The notes under the pieces were generated by a model that was not told the DNA's origin, did not search any database, and saw only the letters and a list, made by a program, of their open reading frames with translations. This document shows, one piece after another, positions 15,494 to 21,744 of a stretch of 21,744 nucleotides of DNA. Position 1 is the stretch's first letter. Each line of letters begins with the position of its first letter. The stretch comes from Candidatus Dormiibacterota bacterium. Its GTDB lineage: Bacteria; Chloroflexota; Dormibacteria; Dormibacterales; Dormibacteraceae. The position numbers were made by a program, and so were the translations under genes. The stretch covers positions 1 through 21,744 of the forward strand of contig CATPBF010000063.1 in assembly GCA_955652585.1 (NCBI GenBank). Direction: 5' to 3'.

Positions 15494-16674
15494 TATGGCC
15501 TTCCCACCGAATGCATGCGAGTCTGCTTGGCTGCCGCGCGGGCGACTCCGCAAGCCGGGCAGAACAGCATGGTAGGCACGATCCGATGGCATTCGGGGCA
15601 CGCAGCATCAGGGCCGATCTCGTGCGCGGCCCCCTCCGCCAGCAGTGCTTGGTGGATCACCACCCTCATGTAGATGAGGAGAGCGACGGCAGCGACCGCG
15701 TGGATGACGACCTTGAGCACCAGGTCGGGCACGACGACCGACAGCATGCCGAGGACGACCTGCGCAGAGACCGCGACCACCAGCGCTGTGAGCACGCTCG
15801 CCTCCCAGCCCCGGGCCGCGCGGCGCATGTGATATCGACTGAGCCACACGGTGGCTGTGAGAAGCGACGTCGTACTGGCGTTGATGAGCATGATCAGGAT
15901 CCCGGAGTTCAACAGGCGCAGCGACCAGTCGACCGGCGAGCCGCTGCCGACCAAAGGGCCGACCAGGAGCGGCCAGATCGCGGTGAGCGTCGTGGCAAGC
16001 GTGAAGCCGAGGGCGGAGGCCGCGCCAAACGTGAATCCGTCCAGCGGCTCGCGCAGCCCGGGCCGATAGACGTAGAGGAAGAGCGGCCCGACCAGCATCA
16101 AGACCTGGCCGGCGATGGGGATGACAATGCCCGCGAAAACAAAGTTGCCGGTGGCGTCGCCACTGATCTCCAGGCCCGAGACGGTCCCGCCGGTCAGGGA
16201 CGTGAAGGCGTAGCCGAGGATCGCGCCGGTGACCATTGTGGTCGCAATCAGCAGCCACGGCTCCGAGTCGTAGACCTCGACCTCATACACATAAAGGAGG
16301 TACAGCACCGGGAGCAGAAAAACTGCGGCCATGGTCGCTGGTGTGAAAAGGTGGAGGCCCGCGAGGAGGAAGACCAGCGCAGCCCCGGCGAGCAACGCCC
16401 AGCGGAACGCGCCTCCGCGCCGATGCGGAAGGTGAGGGAAAAGGGTCGAGACGATCGACAGGTGCACGACCGGCTCCGACGGCACGGCGGCGAAGGCGTG
16501 CCGACGCCGGGCATCGCCACTGGCGAGATGGGCGCCGCAGTGCCCGCAAAACTCGCCGGCCGGTACCATCGACCCGCAATGCGGGCACAGCGCGAGTTCC
16601 GGTCCTGCCGGCCCGCTTGCTTGCGGCTTGCGGCGATCGGCACCACGGCGCCTCTCGCCGCGCTCGTCGGTCAC
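15493..16674 (-). CDS. PrsW-like multi-TM protein with zinc ribbons at both ends, protease motifs missing
   Basis: A 393-residue protein. There is a zinc ribbon at 30-46 (CPHC, CGHC), 8-9 hydrophobic segments from about 90 to 345, and a second ribbon at 359-375 (CPEC, CPAC). The membrane core resembles PrsW intramembrane metalloproteases: YEVEVYDSEPWLLIATTMVTGAI after the second TM (130-152) and LDGFTFGAASALGF (211-224). The PrsW catalytic features are absent: the EExxK site aligns with PIAGQVLM (186-193), and the glutamate/asparagine after the GF segment is replaced by TLATTL (225-230). It may be a pseudoprotease; this rests on a hand alignment. The GTG start at 16674 overlaps the S53 stop (GTGA) and has a strong AGGAGG at 16681-16686. 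Confidence 0.75.
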   Translation of the reverse strand: MTDERGERRRGADRRKPQASGPAGPELALCPHCGSMVPAGEFCGHCGAHLASGDARRRHAFAAVPSEPVVHLSIVSTLFPHLPHRRGGAFRWALLAGAALVFLLAGLHLFTPATMAAVFLLPVLYLLYVYEVEVYDSEPWLLIATTMVTGAILGYAFTSLTGGTVSGLEISGDATGNFVFAGIVIPIAGQVLMLVGPLFLYVYRPGLREPLDGFTFGAASALGFTLATTLTAIWPLLVGPLVGSGSPVDWSLRLLNSGILIMLINASTTSLLTATVWLSRYHMRRAARGWEASVLTALVVAVSAQVVLGMLSVVVPDLVLKVVIHAVAAVALLIYMRVVIHQALLAEGAAHEIGPDAACPECHRIVPTMLFCPACGVARAAAKQTRMHSVGRP

Positions 16675-18314
16675 GCTCCCCCTCCTTTCATGTAGAGGAT
16701 CCAGGCCGCGTCGAGCGCGGCGCCGTCCATGCTTCCCCACCCGGTCGCGAAGTCCCAGCCAGGGGTGGCGTCGTACGCGAGATTGTTGCCGACGGTGACG
16801 TCGTGGAAGGGAGGCGCGGGCAGCCTGGATGCGTTCGCCCCCATCCAGTAGATGGCCGGATTGGCGTACCCGGTTTCGCGGAGGCCTTTGCGCTTGAGGT
16901 CCTGATCGATAAGCGCGACAGTCGCGGCCCACAGTGGAGCCGCCGCCGACGTGCCGCCGGCCTGGCCGTCCTGGCCGCCGAAGATGATGTGGAAACCGGT
17001 GGCCGGGTCGGCATCGGCGGCGACGTCGGGTACCTGCCTGAAGCCGTGCCCTGAGGCTTGTGCGATGGCCTTCTGGTAGTCGGGTAAAGAGTAGAACTGG
17101 CTGGCGCCGCCGCCCGAACCGATCTCAGCCACCGGGCCACCCCAAGCAGCCTCTTTGAAATAGATTCCCTGCACCGACTCGAACACTGTCGTGCCGCCCA
17201 CGGCGGTCACGTTCGCGAGCGTCGACGGGAAGCTCGCCGCTGGAGGTGCGCTTTCGCCGCACGTGTACGCGCCGCTGTCGCCGCTCGCGATGAAATGCGA
17301 CATGCCCTGCGCCACAGAGCGGTCCTGAATGCTCGCGTACGCGACCCGATGTCCGCTCGGCGTTTCTGGTTCGCACGCGCCCAGGCTTTCGGAGATGATC
17401 GAGCCCAGATGGTCGCTGATCATCTGGTCGAACGCTCGGTCCGCGTGTGCGAAGTCGGGAGCCGACAGGTAGATGACCAGCTTCGCCGCCGGCGCGACCT
17501 GGTGAATGATCTCGAGGTCGAGGACCGTCTCACCCTGCGGCTTCATGGGCTTCCCCCATGCAGAGTCCCGCTTGATCGTCAGCAGCGGCTCGTAAGGCGG
17601 CAGGCTGAATGTGGTCGCGAACTTGTCGAGGTCCGTGAGGTTGGGAAGGTCGTCGATCTCGGGTAGGACGATCGTCATGCCGGTGCCGTCGAGTCCCGCG
17701 TCGCGAAGGGGCTTCAGGTTGTAGAAGGCGAGCACGTCGGTAGGGGTCAAGCCGCCCGGCCGCACCGCGTAGGTGCGCACGTGCCGGTAGTTGTCGAGGC
17801 CGGTCACGCTGCTGACGACGGCCGCGATCTGGGGCGGAATGCTAGGGGTTTCCAGCGAGGCATAAAAGGTGGTGCCGTCGTCGAGCCTGTAGTCCTCGAT
17901 GTCGACTCGAAACAGGGCCGCAACCGCAGGAGCTGGACCCCCTGCGGCGATCAAGGCCGAGCCTGGGCGCCACGTGGCCTTCAGACCGACCGCCATGAGC
18001 GCGCCAAGTGCTGCCTGGACTTTGACCGGGTCGGGCCCGAACTCGGCAGCGTACTGCTCAGGCGTTACGGTCTTGCCCGACGCAATCAGCTTGGCCAACC
18101 GGTCAGGCGAGCGTGTCTTGAGGCCGAGGCTGAGGTCGACCTGGACGGCCGTGCCGGCCGGGCCGAGGTGCGCCGCCTGCGCGATCGCGGTCGCGAGCAG
18201 CGGGGTCGGAGAGCTCAGGGTCTGTCTCGTCGGTGAGCGCTGAGCGGATTGCGGCGAGTTGCAGGCCGCCGTGGCCACAACTACAAGGGCCGCCAGTGCC
18301 CACAGCCCCCGCAT
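16671..18314 (-). CDS. Lipoprotein-type S53 (sedolisin) peptidase with pro-domain
   Basis: A 547-residue protein. Residues 1-18 are a probable lipoprotein signal (LVVVATAAC, C18), so it is likely anchored outside the membrane; the -3 threonine makes the lipobox imperfect. Residues 40-185 form the pro-kumamolisin-type activation domain. The catalytic core starts at LTPTDVLAFYNL (189-200). Sedolisin residues are visible: E262 and D266 in GETVLDLE, the oxyanion aspartate D346 in ASGDSG, and the nucleophile S456 in GGTSAAAP. The calcium-site region HDVTVGNN and GWDFATGWGSMD is near the end. The protein should therefore be an active, self-processing endopeptidase. ATG at 18314 shares one base with the upstream TGA. 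Its last codons double as the ribosome site of the next gene. Confidence 0.93.
   Translation of the reverse strand: MRGLWALAALVVVATAACNSPQSAQRSPTRQTLSSPTPLLATAIAQAAHLGPAGTAVQVDLSLGLKTRSPDRLAKLIASGKTVTPEQYAAEFGPDPVKVQAALGALMAVGLKATWRPGSALIAAGGPAPAVAALFRVDIEDYRLDDGTTFYASLETPSIPPQIAAVVSSVTGLDNYRHVRTYAVRPGGLTPTDVLAFYNLKPLRDAGLDGTGMTIVLPEIDDLPNLTDLDKFATTFSLPPYEPLLTIKRDSAWGKPMKPQGETVLDLEIIHQVAPAAKLVIYLSAPDFAHADRAFDQMISDHLGSIISESLGACEPETPSGHRVAYASIQDRSVAQGMSHFIASGDSGAYTCGESAPPAASFPSTLANVTAVGGTTVFESVQGIYFKEAAWGGPVAEIGSGGGASQFYSLPDYQKAIAQASGHGFRQVPDVAADADPATGFHIIFGGQDGQAGGTSAAAPLWAATVALIDQDLKRKGLRETGYANPAIYWMGANASRLPAPPFHDVTVGNNLAYDATPGWDFATGWGSMDGAALDAAWILYMKGGGA
16681..16686 (-). promoter_or_regulatory. 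Ribosome binding site of the PrsW-like gene, inside the S53 coding end
   Basis: AGGAGG on the minus strand, 6 nt before the GTG at 16674. It lies in the codons for the lysine-glycine end of the S53 protein, so independent translation as well as coupling is possible. This is the strongest ribosome site in the operon and fixes the start of the PrsW-like gene. Confidence 0.75.
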
Positions 18315-19219
18315 CAACTCAGTGTGGCGGTTTCGCCACGCCACAACGCAGCCTCCCAAACCTCTGACTCGAATGCCAGCTCGAACCCGAGCTTGCGATA
18401 GGCGTCGAACGCACGGGTGTGGTTCCAGCCGTCGACATAGAGCGATGCCGTCCGGGCGCCTTCCTCGCGGAGGCGGTTCAGAAGCTCGGCCACGAGCCAG
18501 GTGGCCAGCCCGTTGCGACGATGATCCGGGACGGTGCCGACAGAGCTCACGACGCCCACCGGCTGCGGTCGCGAATCTTCGGTGTAGGACTCGACCTGGC
18601 CCAACGCGAGCGCGGCCGGCGACCCCTCGTTGGTGACGGCCATCAAGGACAGGTGCGGCGAGCGTCCGGTCGCCAGCTCGGCCTCCTGGCGTGGCGAAAA
18701 CCGCCAGTGGTCGGCAAAGGATTGGTTGTGAAGGTCCGACCAGCTGCAGCCGGCCGCTTGATTTCCATCGCGCAGCTCGTAGCCAGGCACAGACCGCATC
18801 GGTGTGGGGTCGAAGGCGAGGGTCATATCCATGCGCCACCACGGGCGGATGAACTCTGCGCCCAGCTCATCCATGCCTTCGGCATGACCGCGGCCGCACC
18901 ACATCTGCGCCGCGATCGCTCCGGCCGCTTTCGAGAGATTGAGGCCCCACCGAAGCAGCTCCTGCCTCATTTCCAACCGGCCGCAAGCGACGGACACCTG
19001 CGTGACGATCCCCAGCTGGGTCGAACGGCCGGCAACGAGGACGGCACCCTCCAGCCCACGCTCGACTTCGACGACCCTCGATCGTGAGCTCCAATCGAAC
19101 CCCGCCAGCATGCGCTGCATGTAGGCCGGTCCGGGCACGCAGTCCTGCCGTCCAGCGCGAACCTCGGCTTGCAGAAGCGCCAACACCCCGGGCAGGTCTT
19201 CCAGGCGACCCGGCCTCAC
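18314..19219 (-). CDS. Double-GNAT acetyltransferase, mycothiol synthase (MshD)-like
   Basis: A 301-residue protein of MshD size with a degenerate N-terminal GNAT half (about 1-135) and an active-looking C-terminal half (about 145-301). The C-terminal acetyl-CoA motif is VSSVGTVPDHRRNGLATWLV (RRNGLA, 234-239), followed by SLYVDGWNHTRAFDAYRKLGFE, which matches the LYVD...N...A...Y..LGF pattern of MshD. MshD acetylates Cys-GlcN-Ins to make mycothiol, but other double-GNAT proteins share this pattern, so I give no gene symbol. The GTG start at 19219 overlaps the CDF stop by 4 bp, and the stop overlaps the S53 start by one base. No other mycothiol gene is in the window. Confidence 0.8.
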   Translation of the reverse strand: MRPGRLEDLPGVLALLQAEVRAGRQDCVPGPAYMQRMLAGFDWSSRSRVVEVERGLEGAVLVAGRSTQLGIVTQVSVACGRLEMRQELLRWGLNLSKAAGAIAAQMWCGRGHAEGMDELGAEFIRPWWRMDMTLAFDPTPMRSVPGYELRDGNQAAGCSWSDLHNQSFADHWRFSPRQEAELATGRSPHLSLMAVTNEGSPAALALGQVESYTEDSRPQPVGVVSSVGTVPDHRRNGLATWLVAELLNRLREEGARTASLYVDGWNHTRAFDAYRKLGFELAFESEVWEAALWRGETATLS

Positions 19220-20589
19220 GCCGTCGCCCTGGCTGTGACCTCGTGGACTTCGGGCAGTGCGCGGCGAATCTGCTCCTCCAGCTCGGTCTCGACCTGATGC
19301 GCCTGCTCGAGGCTGACATCGCCGGCCAGCTCCGCCACGACGTGGGCGTGGATGCGGTTGTGCCGGTCACTAAGCTCGACGTCGGCGCACCGCTTCACGG
19401 CTGGGTGCGACTCGACGATCTCCCGCATCCGTTCGGCGAGCAATGCGCGCCGTTGGGTGACGTCCTCGCCGCTCACGACGTGCGGCTCCATCGGCTCGAG
19501 GTGGATGTCGATTCGGGTAGCGTCGGGCAGCTCGGCCCGCAACGCCTTTTCGAGGCCGGCGCTGGCCAGCGAGGCCGATGCGAGCGTCATGTCACCGGGA
19601 AGCTTCGCGTGCATCGTGAGATGGAGCGAGCCATCGCTCTCGCGCTCGACGGTCACGTTGTGAAGATCTCGCACACCCCCATTCCTGGCGGCCGCCGCGT
19701 GAACGCGTTCGACCAGGTCGCTCGGGCGCGATTGGCCTTCGACAAGGACGGTCAGGTCGAGCTCCGGCAGCGCGGCGCCGGCCACCCGCTTGACGTCGTC
19801 CACGATCCTGCCCGCGGCTTCGAGCGGAAGCATTCGCGCTGTGGCGATGACGGCGTCGCCCAGGAGCTTGGGTCCGGAGCGGCGGACCCGCACCGAGCGC
19901 ACCTCGCGAACGGCGCTCACGCCCTGGATGGCCGCGCGCAGCTTGCGCTCGGCGCCCGCCGGCGCACGATCAATGAGGATGTCGCCTGAGTGCCACGCCA
20001 GCAGGCCCGCGGCGCGCGCGATTATCACGGCCACGAGCAGAGCCGCGACCGAGTCGGCCCACGCGAACCCCATGCGCACGCCGATCAAACCCGCCAGGAC
20101 GCCGACGGTTGCCAGCACGTCGGACCAGCGGTTGGTCGCATCCGCCAGAAGGGCATCGCTGCCGGCATCGCGACCGACTCGGCGCAGGACCGCGGCTCGG
20201 CCGAGCTCGATCAGCATGGTCGCGATCAGCAGCGCGAAGGCATAGCCGGCGGCATTCACCGCGGCGCCGCCCGCGGTCAGCCTGTGGACAGCCTCGAATG
20301 CGATGCCCGCCGCCGTGATCAGGAGCAAGACGCCCTCGGCGAAGGCGGCCAGATTTTCAGCGCGGCCGTGGCCGTACGGGTGCTCGGTGTCGGCCGGCTT
20401 GCGCGCGGTACGGACCGCGACCAGCGTGAACCCGCTCGCTGCGAGGTCGAGCAAAGAGTGAACGGCCTCGCTGATGATGCCGAGGCTGCCCGTCAGGAGC
20501 CCGACCACGAGCTTGCCCACCACAATGGCGGCGCCGATGAAGACCGAAACCAGAGCGACGAGCTCCGGCCTGCGTCCAAGCGCCTTCAT
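19216..20589 (-). CDS. Cation diffusion facilitator (CDF) metal exporter with three tandem cytoplasmic domains
   Basis: A 457-residue protein. Residues 1-205 are the six-TM CDF domain, with HSLLD (H44, D48) in TM2, the cytosolic loop HPYGHGRAEN (70-79) and NRWSD (N153, D157) in TM5. Zinc-exporting members usually have HxxxD in TM5, so asparagine is a deviation that may alter metal choice. The cytoplasmic tail is about 250 residues instead of the usual 80-100 and reads as three ferredoxin-like dimerisation domains: about 214-283, 293-365 and 377-457. CDFs export zinc, manganese, iron, cobalt or other divalent metals by proton antiport. The ATG at 20589 is 51 nt after the channel gene; no clear Shine-Dalgarno site is seen. 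It heads the five coupled genes. Confidence 0.92.
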   Translation of the reverse strand: MKALGRRPELVALVSVFIGAAIVVGKLVVGLLTGSLGIISEAVHSLLDLAASGFTLVAVRTARKPADTEHPYGHGRAENLAAFAEGVLLLITAAGIAFEAVHRLTAGGAAVNAAGYAFALLIATMLIELGRAAVLRRVGRDAGSDALLADATNRWSDVLATVGVLAGLIGVRMGFAWADSVAALLVAVIIARAAGLLAWHSGDILIDRAPAGAERKLRAAIQGVSAVREVRSVRVRRSGPKLLGDAVIATARMLPLEAAGRIVDDVKRVAGAALPELDLTVLVEGQSRPSDLVERVHAAAARNGGVRDLHNVTVERESDGSLHLTMHAKLPGDMTLASASLASAGLEKALRAELPDATRIDIHLEPMEPHVVSGEDVTQRRALLAERMREIVESHPAVKRCADVELSDRHNRIHAHVVAELAGDVSLEQAHQVETELEEQIRRALPEVHEVTARATA

Positions 20590-20605
20590 GGCACCAACTC
20601 TAGTG

Positions 20606-20632
20606 GGCGGGTTTCGGGTGCGGGAACCCGCC
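20606..20632. other. Perfect 8-bp inverted repeat (hairpin) between the channel and CDF genes
   Basis: GGCGGGTT (20606-20613) and AACCCGCC (20625-20632) form a perfect 8-bp stem with an 11-nt loop. It fills much of the 51-bp gap between two minus-strand genes. No T-run follows on the minus strand, so it is not a standard intrinsic terminator. It could be an attenuator, a processing or stabilising stem, or a protein-binding dyad. Confidence 0.6.
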
Positions 20633-20640
20633 TCGGTGTG

Positions 20641-21648
20641 TTACCTGAGCTTCGCCGCCGATGCGAAGAGCTGCTCCTCAGAGCCCAGCGCGATCACGAG
20701 GTCGCCCTCCTCCAGGAGCAGGTCGGTGGCCGGGTTTGCATGCAGCGTGCCATCGCGGCGGCGCACCGCCAGCACCTTCGCCGCGTCCGGGCTCATCAAG
20801 CCCGCGCCAGCAAGCGTCTTCCCCACCGCGGCCACCCTCGGCTGAACCAGCATCTCTTCGACGCCGATCTCCGATTCGCCGTGATGAAGGCTGTCCATTA
20901 CGTCCACGAGCGCCGGCCGCACAGCGAGCTCGGCCATGCGATGACCGGCCATCCGATACGGGGAGATCACGCGGTTGGCGCCGGCCAGCTCCAGGCGGCG
21001 GATCGATTCGGGACGCCCTGCGCGGGAGATCAGATAGAGCTCAGGCTTGAGCGCCCGCGCGGCCAGAATGATGTAGACGGCGCGTTCGTCGGAGTCGACC
21101 GCGGAGATGAGGCCGCGTGCCCGCTCGATACCCGCGAGCTTGAGGATCTCCTCGCTGGACGCGTCGCCCTCGACATGGAGCCGGTCCTCGTTGCGCAACC
21201 GCAGCACCGCATCGTCGGTCTGGTCGATGACCGCGTAGGGAATGTTGTGTGCCTCGAACTCGGCGACGATCTGCGTCCCGATGCGGCCGTACCCGCAGAT
21301 GATGAAGTGATCCCGCAACTGATTCAGCGAACGCTCCAACTGCCGCTCTCTCCTGTAGTGGATGAAGCTGTTGTCGGTGAGAGTCTCCGCGAAGACTCCG
21401 AACCCGTAGAGCATCGTACCCACGCCGACCACGATGAGCGTGGAGGTGAAGATCTCACCCACATTCGAAAGCGGCTGGACCTCCTTATACCCGACCGTCG
21501 AGATCGTGATGATCGTCATGTAAAAGGCATCGAGCAGGTTCCAATGCTCGATATACGTGTAGCCGGCGATTCCGTACACGATCACCACGGCCAGCAGCGC
21601 CGCCGGCAGCCGGAACCGACGCAGCGGATGCGGCAGGCGCCTCTTCAA
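20641..21648 (-). CDS. Two-TM potassium channel with RCK (TrkA-N/TrkA-C) domains
   Basis: A 335-residue protein of MthK-like design. TM1 is at about 14-31, followed by the pore helix and the selectivity filter TVGY (51-54 in TISTVGYKEV), and TM2 at about 66-90. The RCK N-domain starts near 113, with the Rossmann motif FIICGYGRIG (115-124) and the acidic residue in VIDQTD. A TrkA-C domain occupies about 255-335, ending in LLLEEGDLVIALGSEEQL. Such channels pass potassium and are gated by calcium, nucleotides or cyclic dinucleotides bound to RCK. The start is probably TTG at 21648, 14 nt after the upstream stop; the frame is open upstream but no better start is evident. Confidence 0.93.
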   Translation of the reverse strand: MKRRLPHPLRRFRLPAALLAVVIVYGIAGYTYIEHWNLLDAFYMTIITISTVGYKEVQPLSNVGEIFTSTLIVVGVGTMLYGFGVFAETLTDNSFIHYRRERQLERSLNQLRDHFIICGYGRIGTQIVAEFEAHNIPYAVIDQTDDAVLRLRNEDRLHVEGDASSEEILKLAGIERARGLISAVDSDERAVYIILAARALKPELYLISRAGRPESIRRLELAGANRVISPYRMAGHRMAELAVRPALVDVMDSLHHGESEIGVEEMLVQPRVAAVGKTLAGAGLMSPDAAKVLAVRRRDGTLHANPATDLLLEEGDLVIALGSEEQLFASAAKLR

Positions 21649-21662
21649 CTCCGTGCGGCCGC

Positions 21663-21744
21663 CTAACCGCCTGCGCCAGGACCTTCGAGACCGGGTTTGG
21701 TCATCTTGCCCAGGTCGAGCACTTTGTTCAGAGCCGCCTCGGAA
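21663..21744 (-). CDS. C-terminal end of an unidentified protein, 5' part outside the window
   Basis: An open frame enters from the right edge and ends with TAG at 21663-21665, giving the last 26 residues (including LNKVLDLGKMTKPG and the glycine-rich end GLEGPGAGG). It is too short to assign to a family. The 14-nt gap to the potassium-channel start and the same strand suggest it is the upstream gene of the same operon. The reading rests only on position and an open frame, so it is tentative. Confidence 0.4.
   Translation of the reverse strand, partial: SEAALNKVLDLGKMTKPGLEGPGAGG

Noticed and set aside
15388..16695. A plus-strand open frame (435 codons) over the PrsW-like and zinc-ribbon genes.
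   Set aside because: It has no hydrophobic or domain pattern, while the minus strand has zinc ribbons, membrane segments and coupled starts.
19990..21666. A long plus-strand open frame (558 codons) opposite the CDF and potassium-channel genes.
   Set aside because: It is the complement of two clearly conserved genes, its translation is rich in R, H, G, D and Q without domains, and long antisense frames are expected at this GC content.
1..21744. tRNA, rRNA, CRISPR or riboswitch elements.
   Set aside because: All gaps are short, and I found no cloverleaf, direct-repeat array or recognisable riboswitch core by eye on either strand.

Overview
This is a GC-rich, densely packed stretch of bacterial chromosome. 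It has frequent GTG and TTG starts, many 1-4 bp start/stop overlaps, convergent genes with no room between them, and no intergenic gap over about 235 bp. Two sedolisin (S53) proteases, a mycothiol-synthase-like GNAT protein and a Pat-like GNAT protein suggest a high-GC soil lineage such as Actinomycetota or a Chloroflexota/Dormibacterota-like group. No rRNA, tRNA or taxonomic marker is present, so this is inference. I see no phage, IS element, CRISPR array or RNA gene.

Region 1 (1-1957): the 5' part of a secreted S53 peptidase runs off the left edge on the minus strand. It diverges from a ferredoxin-reductase-type FAD/NAD(P) oxidoreductase that is intact except for one in-frame TAG codon at 1298-1300.

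Region 2 (1960-9512, minus strand): a tightly packed six-gene operon. In transcription order it encodes a nucleotidyltransferase-fold protein, a 1192-residue fusion of a GT2 glycosyltransferase and a GT-C membrane glycosyltransferase with an extra C-terminal domain, a B12-type radical SAM enzyme, a DoxX-family membrane protein, a zinc-ribbon methyltransferase and a small unknown protein. It looks like an envelope glycan or glycolipid pathway of unknown product.

Region 3 (9629-14729): a proline-catabolism P5C dehydrogenase (pruA) and a crotonase-fold protein on the plus strand, a GT87-type membrane glycosyltransferase on the minus strand, then a Pat-like GNAT acetyltransferase and a LysE/RhtB exporter on the plus strand. 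The GNAT gene lies between two inverted copies of a roughly 115-120 bp repeat with inverted-repeat ends.

Region 4 (14726-21744, minus strand): the end of an unidentified gene, a two-TM RCK potassium channel, a cation diffusion facilitator with three tandem cytoplasmic domains, a MshD-like double-GNAT protein, a lipoprotein-type S53 peptidase, a PrsW-like membrane protein that lacks the protease glutamates and has zinc ribbons at both ends, and a zinc-ribbon/TM/extracytoplasmic-domain protein. The last five genes overlap start-to-stop. The trio S53 peptidase, pseudo-PrsW and zinc-ribbon anchor protein is the best candidate for an undescribed envelope proteolysis or sensing module. The six-gene glycan operon is the second candidate.
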